64,000 nt of DNA from Ectobius pallidus (Eukaryota; Arthropoda; Insecta; Blattodea; Ectobiidae). The notes beneath the pieces are model-generated. The model saw nothing but the letters and a program-made list of their open reading frames with translations, made no database searches and was not told the origin of the DNA. Below are positions 23,530 through 34,949 of the stretch, piece after piece. The DNA lies in contig CAXKWD010000006.1 in assembly GCA_964059195.1 (NCBI GenBank), positions 68,651,073-68,715,072 on the forward strand, read 5' to 3'. Position 1 is the first letter of the stretch. The number at the start of each line of letters is the position of its first letter. Both the position numbers and the translations under genes were made by a program.

Positions 23530-24120
23530 TCAGAGTGAGTGTGTGAGCGATTGGTGTGTATAATATCGTCCTATCTGCTCTTGTTATCTCGGAGGAGTCC
23601 CTGGCATTGGATGTCCTCTCATCCAGGGAGACCCTACATGTCCATATTTGGTCAGAAAAGTATGTGATCCATAGGTAATACCACTTCCGACAGCTCGCGG
23701 TCCGGGCGGCGTGGGCCGCATAAACGTAACTGCTACGGAAGATGTTAAACCAAGATTAGGAAGAAGAGGAAGAGGAACCTCCATTAATAGCCAAAATGAT
23801 GGGAGTCAAACTATTAACACACTAGGGATATATATAGGCCTACATAAAGGCGTCACCCAAGCGCATAATGTAATAAACGTAAAGTGGGGCAAACTTCTGC
23901 GAGAAACAAAATCTAGTCAAACTAAGTAGTGGATATAGGCTTGCCGTATGTAGTATTTGCTTAGCTAGTGTTTACATGGTAGTTGCACTGCATCAGGGTT
24001 CGCTACTGTTCCGTAACGTTCACCATGAGATTCATCACCGCATAGACCACAAGAGAGGGTTGGTGGTTTCTACCTTTGCTAACCACCATAAAGTCATCAC
24101 AAAGTGAGATGGATTAGCGG
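23530..24120. other. GC-richer repeat-like stretch, unassigned
   Basis: The part from 23580 to 23780 is GC-rich, with short proline/glycine-rich frames on the minus strand. It may be the body of the SINE before it or another element. No domain was recognised. Confidence 0.3.
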
Positions 24121-24129
24121 CCACAGTTG

Positions 24130-27100
24130 AAATTACAATACCACCATCTCCATGTCTGTTTAGAATTTCCTGTAATGTTTGAACTTCCCAAATCAAACGA
24201 CAACCTATTACATTTCTTTCAAAAATATCATGTTAACAGACGATCCGCACAGAGTTCCGAAGCACTACTGCCCCTTCTGCTGGCATCATGCACAGCAAAC
24301 AAAGCGTGGTTCCGTACAGGTTCTTTTCAAGCTTGTAGACCTACATTTATCTTTTACGCTGTACAAAAATAACAAGAAAACCATAAACTTGAATTTTATA
24401 CTAGTCACCACCGTTGATATCAGGCCTAAGATGAGTGTTTATATTTATCTTTATAGGCATTCTATCTCTACTTGGGTTGAAAGGAAAACAAGAATTGGCA
24501 GTGAATAGAGGTACAGCACACTTCATATCTTGTGACCGAAATTTAAGGAATCCGAAAAAGCAAAGACATTGGAATAATATCAGGGTTTGCGTTAATAACT
24601 CAACAATTCATAACCTCGACGAAGTTTATTTGTGACTTATGGCGTTGTCTAGCCGTACCTTCCTGCAGCTAAAAAGAAGACTCCCTATGTATTTTGTCAA
24701 ATTCGTTTTTAGGCTTTTTGTTGTTTCTTTGCATTATTTTCGTTTTGGTTCTACCATATTAGGAAAGTATGCTATCGAAATCTAACTTCTCGATCCCCCG
24801 CCGGGAAGATTTCAATTATAATAAAACCTTCGGACAACGGTTATGGGGGGTTTATGCATGTACTAAATATTCGACGTTTAAATAAATCGTATGTCATTTT
24901 CGTTAAGAAAGCTACTATTCAAAGTAGATTAGTTCTTTGGGCAAAGATTCGTCTTGCAACCTTGGAAGATAAACTTAAACCTGAAACAATATCGTGTATT
25001 TTTTGTTTATGTGCTAAGCTTCTCGGAGACTTTCACAGACACACATTCTGACCCACATTTACCTGAAAATGTTTTATTTTTTAAGTACAGTATATGGGAT
25101 TTAAAGCAGGTATTTCAAGTTTCGAAGTCTTAATTACAACTTCACCATAGTTAAATTCCGATAACAAAAGTTTCCGACTTTGAAACGACGATAAAGAAAT
25201 AAGTTATAATTAACTTTTTTTTAAATCTGAAGTGCACATTTTGCACTCCACATACAGTTTTCAATGTGTTTGAAAATAGAATTCGTAGCCTACATGAGTT
25301 CCAGTGCGCTTCGTAAAATATAAATGATTTATACACAGCAGTTCCCTTTGAAGTTCATGAGCATGGTAATACACTAATCAATACATACCAACTGACTTAA
25401 CGTGTCACTATTCTGGGAGTCTCAGCCCACATGCATTTCATTTTGAATTACTATTGAGCATGCTTTCTACGGTTAACTTTATTTTACTGCAGATCAAAAC
25501 CAGACGTAGAATACTTGTGTTCATTGGAATAAAAGCAAAAGGAAACAGGGTACATGGATTTTCATGAAACTTTAAGTTCAGCACTGCATTATGAAACAGG
25601 TTTTCAGAATTACTGCAAAATTTCCCCCGCTGTTTTAGTCATTAGTTAGGTCTATTATTTATATTCGGAGTCTTTTTTGTAAGAATAAAAGATGCATTAA
25701 TCGCTAAAATGGGCTATACATTCATATAAATTGTAAAAAAGAATGTTAGTATGTACAGGTCTCAAATTATATTAGTCTTCTTTCCATGAATGTTGTAATT
25801 TTTAGTGACAAAATCAATATAACTAATGTAACAAAAATATGTTATATATTTTTCTATAATTTTCTTCCTCATTCGCAATGCTAGGACTTGTCATTTTCAT
25901 CACTTCCCCCGTTCACAATAAAGCCATTTTAACTTTGGAGAGAATATCCATAGGCTACAGAATACACAGAGAACACATAGAGAATAGAGAATATCCCATA
26001 GTGTTGGAATGATGATGACTATAGCAATGACCTACAGCTAAAGACGGAATCAAAGCTGAGGAAGGATTATTATCATAGCCTACGTGTTCAATAACTTGGA
26101 CTTTCTAGAGTCGAAGGCAATGGGACGCCTATTTAAGTTATAAATAGACGAAATGCGACTTAACCGGATTGGCACGAAAACGGTGTTAAGCACAGGAGGT
26201 TCTGAGTAGGCCTATACTTGTTTCATTTCGTTTAACACATGCATCTATGACTGACGTGTAAAATTAACTTGTCTTCTTTTGGAAAGTACGATTCTAAAAT
26301 ATAGAGGTTGAGATAGTTGGATATGTACACTATTTTTCCAAAATTAATTATGTTTTGTCTTTTGGTAGGATATTACATGCAGTTAAAAAGTCTGCTTTAT
26401 GTAGCCTATATAACTCTTATATTCATACGTAAACAAAATATTTATTGCATACAGGCGTTCGGGTGATACCCCATTGGCTTGGTAAAGAAATATACATCTT
26501 TTCCCGATCAAAATAATCAACAGTTTCAGTATCCGCTCATTTTGAGATAGCTGGGACCTTGTTCAACTTATTCTATACATACTGTCAATCAGATAGTAAC
26601 ACCTGTTATGGCTAATTGGCTAATGTAGATTTAAAACTATTCCGGGGCTTCGCAGCACAATCCAAGCCTAAAGTGTTTGCATGCGATTGAATGCAAAACA
26701 ATTTTCTCAGCATTTTTTGTATTTCAAGTAACCAAAACTTCTGAAAGAATAAATATATTTGCAAGCTTATTTTTAATAAAGGTAATTCAATGTTACGTTT
26801 CCCAAGCATCATGAAATACATTGTTTAAAAGGTGTAATTCTTAAACATTTTTAAAAAATGTAACTTGCCTGAATTTGCATAAAATTAAAATTTAAATTAA
26901 ATTTTGGAACTGTTAGATTTTATTAAAGGTGGTAGGAGAAATTCCTCGTAGATTGCAAATTGTTTAAGGAAATTTCGTACAGTTTGGGGTTCAAATATGG
27001 GAGCTGGGTTGTCTTGAACACTTCTTATAAATAAGAACATAATAATAAACTTATGATAAACAAACATTGAACATTTTTCATAATACAATGCTGAAATATA

Positions 27101-27690
27101 TTAATTTAAAGTTATAAAACCATGGAAATCGTTTAATTACATTATCATGGATAACAACGTCTGGAACCGTAAAATGTATATGAGCACTTAAGTGACCTGA
27201 AACCCTGTTCATGGATTGCATACCTGCCTGGGACATTTGTACCCTCATTACGACACCTCACACATCATTGCAGTTTCAATGCTAGTGGAAACAGTCAAAT
27301 GCTCAAGAGTCAAATAGAAGAAACAACCTTTTTATAGCAAAAGAAATAAATGAATCAATAAGCCTTATTTTCTTTGTTATTTAGGTGAAGCACATCCTAT
27401 AAGTACAATGAGGAGTAGGAACAGTGGTTTAGTTGAACCGGAACGCCGTTCCGGAAAATATTTCCTCTTAGTACATTATTTGATATTAGCCTATTGTTTT
27501 TACATCTTTTACGGTAATATTTTTACATGTTTTGACGTGGTGTGAATCTTTATAAAAATCTTAATGGTTTATGTGTGGCAATCCTGTCAAGCGATGAAGA
27601 CACAATGAGTAAAAACTTGCGAACGTTGCGATGCTCATTGCTCATATGTGTACCACGCACTTGTTCAAGCATTGTTCAAGCACCTCATCT
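24130..27690. other. No gene recognised
   Basis: Short frames of 60-110 codons occur (longest about 24179-24508), none with recognisable domains. A 17-bp palindrome CCGGAACGCCGTTCCGG lies near 27438-27454, next to a CAGTGG word; it could be one end of a decayed hAT element. Confidence 0.4.
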
Positions 27691-27692
27691 TA

Positions 27693-29756
27693 GGGCCTCT
27701 CTACACGGACGGAATAAACGCGACGGAATATTCGGGTCGAGACCGGCTGATTTTGACCATGTTATACGAACCGAATTTCGGTCGCCGAACTTCAGCGACC
27801 AAAACGCGTGATGCATGTTACACGGGCAGAATGTTGACCGAAAAAACGCAAGCTGGAATTCTTTAGTGGGCAAAGTGTACGGGGTTTCAAATTTAAAAAT
27901 GGCAACACATCTATAAAATCCTCCACGCGCGTTCATTCCGTCCGTATAAATTGGCCCATGTTACACGGCCGATAGTCGGCGAACGAAACGCGTATCCATT
28001 GGATCAAAGAGTAGGTAATGTTATGAATTACACGGATGGCGCCTTCAGACGCAGAAAAAAAGGTGTAGGAGTTTTTCGCCTAGCGACCGGTAAAATTGCG
28101 GAAAGAACGCGCGCAGAAAAAAGCGCCTGTGAAGTTATACGGGCAGAATGTCGACCGAATGCACGCGCGCGGAGGAGCAGCAGCATACAGAGTGGGAAAA
28201 ATTTGAAATACGTTGTGGTGTTTGTGCATGGCGATCGACTTGCGACCCTACAAACCACGCATGGCTATTGCACGTTTAATTCTTGGGAAAATAGACATAG
28301 TTTTATTTGATGTCACCACTTTACACTTTGTATCTATATAAATTGATAAACTTCGAAACTTTGGTATAGAAAGACTTTTAGATTTAACGCGGGAGTAGTC
28401 AAGCAGCCGACTTGTGTTCTGTAAGACTCTACCGACCACGCATGCACGGTAAAAATGTCAACTTGGGATGTCATGGTTATATTTTGACAGATGACAGGTA
28501 CTGCACATAACACATAGGCCTAGCAGTTAAGTTCATAAACATGGACCGTTATTTCTTTTCGGATATATGGAATTAATTTCGGAGGCATATATGAGCACGT
28601 TTTTAAAAATATTAACAACTAAATACAAATTAATATGAACTTGGAGCAACTTTTCTTTTTTCAGTAACAATGCTTGCAGCTTCTCAGGGATCGTGAAGGT
28701 TTCTTCTGTATCTCTCGGTATTAATTTTGTTGGAGTCCTTGGTTTGCTGAACTGTCTTCATTAAAGCCGGCATAGGGGCTATATGTTTGGCTAGAGGATT
28801 TGTTTTTCTGTACTAGCAGAATTGATTATTTCTGTTACCTTCGCAACTATGGCTTTCATGAGGGACAAACTCATTGACAGATTAACAGTCATACACAAGA
28901 AAAAGTTAACCGGAACTTAAAAATATCTGACTTGAGGAAGCGCCACAAGAAAAGTATGGATTTCCAAACTGACAGAATTATGCAGCAAGACGGATACTGG
29001 CAAGCTGTTTCGGCGTCAAAAATTAAAGAATTTTACGAAATTAGACAATTTATTGTCCCACTACGATTGTCAGATTGTGTCAGGAATGTACTGTAGTTCT
29101 TACAATCATATGCATGCCTGCAGTTGCCATGATTCAGCTATCAGATGGAATTTGTGCAAGCAAATCCATTTACTATGCCGGACAATTAAACCGTGTACAT
29201 TGCCCTGCCAAGCTCAAGCATTATTATTGAAAATAAGTAAAGTTGCTCCAAGATCTTATTAATTTGTACAATGATTATTAATATTATTTTTTAAACGTGC
29301 TCATATATGCCTCCTAAATTAATTCTATATATCCGTAAAGAAATAACTGTCCATGTTTATGAACTTAACAATAGGCCTATGTGTTATGTGCAATACCTGT
29401 CATCTTCCAAAACATAACCATGCCATCCAAAGTTTACATTTTTACGTTGTTGTAGTAGTGTGTGCAGGCTGTGGTCATTGTAATTGAAGTTACCAAGCAA
29501 GTTACGGACTATTGCCCTCGAAATAATTCCAGCTTGCGTTTTTTCGGTCAACATTCCGCCCGTGTAACATGCATCACGCGTTTCGGTCGCTGAAATTCGG
29601 CGACCGAGATTCGGCTTGTCCTCTAGTTTTTTCGCGTCTGAAGGTGCGGTTATTCCGTCCGTGTAGTTTATAACATTACCTATCCATTGACCCAGTGGAT
29701 ACGCGTTTCGGTCGCTGACAATCGGTCGCGTTTATTCCGTCCGTGTAGAAAGGCCC
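27693..29756. mobile_element. Composite inverted-repeat DNA transposon with GGGCC ends
   Basis: The left end reads GGGCCTCTCTACACGGACGG and the right end, on the minus strand, GGGCCTTTCTACACGGACGG. The similarity goes on through AATAAACGCGAC. TA flanks both ends (27691-27692 and 29757-29758). Further in, the left and right halves share CGTGATGCATGTTACACGGG and a second, inner inverted repeat (28440-28655 against 29235-29440) around a loop of about 580 bp. The left part holds an extra reversed terminal sequence ending in GGCCC at about 27956, so a smaller 264-bp copy may sit inside. No transposase was seen. PIF/Harbinger-like ends are possible but unproven. Confidence 0.75.
28440..29440. repeat. 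Inner inverted repeat of the composite transposon
   Basis: Left arm 28440-28655 and right arm 29235-29440 match in reverse, e.g. GAACTTGGAGCAACTTT against AAAGTTGCTCCAAGATC, and ACACATAGGCCTA against TAGGCCTATGTGT. The loop between has no recognised gene. Confidence 0.8.
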
Positions 29757-29833
29757 TAAGTAGCATATCAGTTCGTCCGAAACAAGAGGACAGAATGGCG
29801 AAAACAACCAGAGATTCAAAAGCAGACTAAAAA

Positions 29834-29921
29834 ACTAAACTCTGTGGCGCTACATCGCTTGTGGGCCTAGCCCTAGGACTACCATCCGACCTCTGCGTCA
29901 TCTACAGTATGCAGAAGACAT
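29834..29921 (-). mobile_element. Copy 2 of the AGATGACGCAGCGGT short repeat
   Basis: On the minus strand it reads TAGATGACGCAGAGGTCGGA and ends with GTAGCGCCACAGAGTTTAG. It is clearly the same unit as 63580-63663 and 14841-14923. It lies about 75 bp outside the composite transposon. Confidence 0.75.
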
Positions 29922-30029
29922 GATTGGGGGCAAGTGGTAAGCAAGCCACTCCTGCGGCCGTTATAGATGGCTTTCTTGACCAGCGTCGTTAATTCTTTAT
30001 CTTGTTGCCCTTCAATTGGTAACATGAGG

Positions 30030-30180
30030 CTGAGAGCATCCGTTCCACACCTCCCTACCTTAGAAAAGCCCGAGGAGGTACTGAGATCGAATCCAGACCT
30101 CCAGATCCTTATTCAGCCACGATAAGCACTAGATAACGTAGTCGGCTATCAAAGGTAGATCAATTTTTGTAACTTTTGGA
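30030..30180 (-). mobile_element. tRNA-derived SINE fragment
   Basis: On the minus strand TAGCCGACTACG resembles an A box and GGATTCGATCTC a B box, with GGATCTGGAGGTCT between them, a layout common to insect SINE heads. The body after the B box (AGTACCTCCTCGGGC) is short. Confidence 0.55.
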
Positions 30181-30189
30181 CATATTAGA

Positions 30190-32700
30190 CGAGAGATCCG
30201 AGTAGGCCAACATAAATGTTTATAGAAAATATATTGAGACCAAGGAAATTACAATGGAGCTGATGGCTTTTGCCAAGACTGTTAAAGACCATTTCCAACT
30301 CAAAAGTAGAAAGAGCAAGAGCTTTCAGTTTAATGAATGAGATTCACACTGAAAAAATCGGCTGCTGATTGCAAAATCGAGATAACTTAATTTCATAAGT
30401 TTAACCTACAGTCATATGTGAAGTTATGTATTCGGAAGATGATACGTTCAACTGATAAAACAGTTTGGAAACATGAGGCCGATGTTTTCATTACCCAGTG
30501 AAAGTCTATTTGTTTAAAACTAATTTTTCCTCAAAAGACACTAATAAAAATTTCGTTTAAAAGAGACATTCGAGTACCCTACAGAATTCTTATATCTGAA
30601 TCCAAGGTAATGAAAAATCTAACTGCTTTGTAGTAAGATTGCATTATTATCATACTACCATAACAAAATTGTTTTCCTTCAAACAACTTCAAAATGCAAG
30701 AAGAAATGCCATGTTCCTTTTGCAGAAACAAAACGACTACTATTGGGAAACTGCATGGTTTAAATACGGTACTGTGGTTTGAAACTCTATAAAACCCCTA
30801 ATAGCTGAGATTTCTGATTTTATGAGATATAGTGTCCACTAATTTAAATGAAAACTGTTTAATATTATTAATTAAATCTTACAATTCATTTGCTACATTT
30901 TAATTTCGTCCACCTATTTATATTTCTAAATGACTAACATAAGTATAAACAAAATTATAAAATGAAGTTCTTCTTTTTGTAATTTTGAACACCCTCTTGT
31001 AAATTTGTTTTGTAAAAATTGTTTAACGGTTTTAGTTTAGGCCTAGACATATCTAGCCTATAATAATAATTGTTGTTATTATTATGTAATGTTTGACAAT
31101 AAAAAATAGCAATTGCTGATTTAAGGACTACTTTGTAAATACTTTGTGCAAGCTAAATCATTGAACAGGAATGTTCCGGATTAAAGTCTGTTATCTCGTT
31201 AAATATCTCGAAAACAAACACTAGGAAATGATTAATAAATATCTAATATTGACATTCCGAATAAAATAATTAAAAGAACTTTGCGAATTGCATAATGCAG
31301 AATTGTCTCTTTTAGTGCTGCTGATGAATTTAAGCATTCACAAGTGAAATCACTTAATAGGTTTAGAAGTTTTAAATCGGTTAATACAATTTAAATGTAA
31401 TAGTGGTTTCCATGAATGGCAATCCTAACATGGTTTATAAATGTCCAGTGGGTCATATTTGCTATATTCAACAATAATTACCTCTTCATTTTAGATTTTT
31501 GGACTACGCACCTTGTATATGAAAATGTTAGCTTTACCAGGTTTCGTAATAGGCCTCCCACTGTCTACTTTTAACAATCTTGATACTCTATTCTACTTAA
31601 GATTTCAGTAAAGAAATCAGGGATCAGGGATTGAACCACCGGGGTGGAAGAGTTATTAAGGGAAACGTACGGATTTATATAGATCAAAAAGCGTAAAAGT
31701 AAATATTTAATTTCTTCATTTCCTCTAATTTTTTGGTACTAAAATTCCCGGGTTTAATCCCGACCTAGGTTGATGGCATTTTTGTGTGTGCGAATGGGAC
31801 AATGTGGGTTCTGTAAATTTATGTGCATACCTGTGGAACAAAATTCCAGCATGGTTACGTACCTCCGCAATAGGACACAACCGTTGTTAAATAATAACAA
31901 TGAACCAAACAATAAGTAACGGATTCAGTGTAATTATGTCCTATCAGATGGAAACAAACCAAAATGATAATGGAAAACCCAAATGAGAATCCATAAAATT
32001 GTGTGATAGAAACACATTAGGATATGAATTTAATTAATGCTTTTGGATACACAGAATCACTTTATAGATTGCGCTCTGCGGTCGAACCATATGCTGTCAG
32101 ATTGAAATGTAAGTTATGATATTTCGGAATAGAGGGTGTGAAAGGGGAACGGTTTGGTTGAAACCCATCTAGTTTGATTTATATAGTGACATAATGCAAA
32201 ATGATGGCACTTTAGTCAATCTTTCTTTTTAAATGTCAAGAAATAAATTACGCCTACATAAATAGGCAACTTAAAAAAAATTAAAATAAAACCCCCTGGT
32301 ACTGCTTCCCATGAGGATACAAACATTTCTGTACTACATTCCTGGCCCAGAAAACGCGGAGGAAGTCAAATATATTTATCTGCTAGTCATACCAGAAGTA
32401 CTGTTTTAGAAAAATAGAAGTAATTATTATGTGGAGGTTATCAAGGCTAAGAATTTTGATATTAGCATACAACAGGCTGAGAAGTATTGGATAAATTTTT
32501 AAGGGTAAATAAGGAAGAGGAATATCTGGATCAGAGGGTCAAAAGTTAAAGTAAATTTTTCTGAACCTGACACTGCTCAGATAGATGATCATTAGCCTGG
32601 ACGAGTCTACAATTAAAATATTGCCATACGAAGAGGTAATAGATTATTCGTACACCAGTCTTCAAGGGAGTCACATCGCGCTGACTAAGGTTGTCTATGT
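30190..32700. other. No gene recognised
   Basis: AT-rich. At about 31748-31760 GGGTTTAATCCCG looks like an isolated B box, perhaps of a truncated SINE. Nothing else could be assigned. Confidence 0.4.
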
Positions 32701-32742
32701 ATGGCTATGATTGTTTGGATTGACGGGAAAGGAATTATAGCT

Positions 32743-32768
32743 TTTCTCTCTCTCTCTCTCTCTCTATC
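32743..32768. repeat. (CT)n microsatellite
   Basis: Short CT run. Confidence 0.85.
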
Positions 32769-33039
32769 TCTGAATTCACCTCCCACCTCTGAACGTCCTT
32801 CCCCTCAATCGCGTTTCACCAATGTCAGGTCGAAAAAATTACTGTACGAGTATAATGACCTTTCCGGCCGGGGAGCGAAGGCAACCAAGGCGTAAGGCTG
32901 AGATCCTTGCCAGTTTCATCTGCCACGAAATACATATATTACTATATCGTGCGAAGTGCACAAAGGCACTAGCGTCACACACATGCATTCGCGAGGTCGC
33001 GGTAATGGTGAAGGTCAATCTGACAGTGGTTTTTCAAGC

Positions 33040-33085
33040 GTCTTCCATAGGCGTTAAGGTATATACCAGATCGGAGTTTCGCTCC
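33040..33085 (+). repeat. Fragment of a shared SINE-like 3' domain
   Basis: TAAGGTATATACCAGATCGG matches TAAGGTGAATACCAGATCGG at about 51778-51797, followed in both by a C-rich stretch. It is a short piece of a dispersed repeat. Confidence 0.5.
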
Positions 33086-33089
33086 CCCA

Positions 33090-34680
33090 ATTATTCCTGT
33101 TTCCATTCTTTGTCCTAAATGTACGTGTTAACCCCAGGGATGGCCTAGGAAAGTGCTGACCACACTGCACAGGAGAGTCCAGCTTATGTAGGCCTATGTA
33201 AAACCTTGAAGAAGGCTTATGATCAACTTAATCCAACTATACGTTTAAGGGCATGCGCACAACAGTCGAATACCACGCCGCTTGAACTTTGGAGCGCACT
33301 GGGGAATGCTACTGTCATTAAGCTGAAGGATTATATATTCTACAACTATAAAGAATAATTAAAGAAAAAAGGACTCATTTCTTTTCTTTAAACAACGCTT
33401 TTCGGAATCTATGTTGAAATTATTTGTCCTTAGAGTTCATCTGACTATGATTCCGAACTTTGTAAAGATTCTATGTACATGGCAGTCATTGTGCACATTG
33501 CTCACTACCTCATACACACGCAGTCGTGATAGAACTGCCTCTCAACTTTCGCTCTCCCTGCGCGCAGTTGATTGAATTCTGCTTCCGTGCGTCACTCTGC
33601 GTCACCTCACGTCACCAAACTGCGTCTCAACTTGCGCCCGGCCTAAGAGGGCACATTTATCTGCATTTCTGCGCGAAGGCAGTTCACAAAATTAAACATG
33701 TTCCGTTACCTTTACTAACAAGCTGTAAGGTAATTGTTTAATTGAGGGGATGCATTTCAATCAAGAAGGATTATACACAGAAATCCTTGACATCCCATTA
33801 ACTGAGCATTACCTCATACATGTATGCAAGCTGTATGTGAGCGCAATTTGATGGTATGTGGAATCTAATGGACATAAAAGCAAAGTTTTATTTACGGCTA
33901 ATGACTTTTAGTTTTTTTTTGTGTTCAGTCAAATGGGATATCCATCTAGGCGTGTACCTAACTTGACTGGGATAATATTGTAAAATTTTCTCAACATTTC
34001 AAATGTTTCATCATAAGTTCAATCAACTTACCTCCCAGTGGGTGTCTGTACACTGCAACAGCGAAAATGTAGTTAATTGTAGCATCCTTATGACCTCAAA
34101 GGGAATCGAAACCGAGATTTCAATGCACTGGTTCAACTATGCCTTCCTGATATATGGTCCCAAGGCAAAACTACTAATGCAGTTTTACGAATGCCTGAAC
34201 ATAGAACGAGAATTATGGAGGCTATATTTTTGGAAGAAGCTTCCATTGTGACAATTCATTTTGGCAATTCTTTACAGTGGAAGTATTCTGCATGCATTAA
34301 TAACGAGAAATGTAATTTGTTCATGTTTCACAGAAAGTTGGCATACAAACAACCAGTCTCTGGTAATTACCTGTTATATGAAATGTGAAGTCTTACATTT
34401 CTTTAGCGAATACCTAAAAGCATGAATCTCAATCTCATCTGACATTCACACCATATTATACATAATACATTAGTGGCATATACATAATTATACATAATGC
34501 ATTAATAGCTTGTAGAAATCTAATGATGTATATATATTGAAAAGTTAGTTAAAAAAAGAGTGGAACAAGTATTCTTCTATTTAAAATAAGCTTATTTCTG
34601 CAATGGTTTTCAGTAGTCACAAGTATCCAAGTGCGTGCTCAAAATTTAGTGTTCTGTCAGTGACTTCACTCAAAAACAGT
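33090..34680. other. No gene recognised
   Basis: A GC-richer part at 33520-33690 has two direct copies of a CTCAACTT-containing word (near 33539 and 33634). No protein domain was found. Confidence 0.35.
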
Positions 34681-34688
34681 TTATAACT

Positions 34689-34946
34689 CTGAGTAATGAG
34701 TTATTCAAGGAATTACTAACTCTTTGAAGCTACCCTTATGAGTCAGAGAAAAATATCAAACTCCTGTGAGCTGTGCTGGGCATTTGTCAACAATGATATT
34801 TAATGGAATGGAATATCCTGAGTAATGAGTTATTCAAGGAATTACTAACTCTTTGAAGCTACCCTTATGAGTCAGAGAAAAATATCAAACTCCTGTGAGC
34901 TGTGCTGGGCATTTGTTAACAATGATATTTAATGGAATGGAATATC
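34689..34946. repeat. Tandem duplication, two units of 129 bp
   Basis: Unit 1 at 34689-34817 and unit 2 at 34818-34946, each from CTGAGTAATGAGTTATTC to GGAATGGAATATC. Only one difference was seen (TTGTCAACAA against TTGTTAACAA), so the event is recent. No gene is involved. Confidence 0.93.
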
Positions 34947-34949
34947 CTA

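Noticed and set aside
24179..24508. 109-codon plus-strand frame
   Set aside because: Overlaps another frame of similar length in a different phase; no recognisable motif.
27426..27460. End of a hAT element (CAGTGG with a CCGGAACG palindrome)
   Set aside because: No partner end or target duplication was found in the window.
27951..28310. 119-codon plus-strand frame
   Set aside because: It lies in the repeated end modules of the composite transposon, with matching sequence in the opposite arm; no protein motif.
33533..33684. Small MITE bounded by GAACTGCCT and AGGCAGTTC
   Set aside because: The match is only 9 bp and no target duplication is visible; chance is likely.
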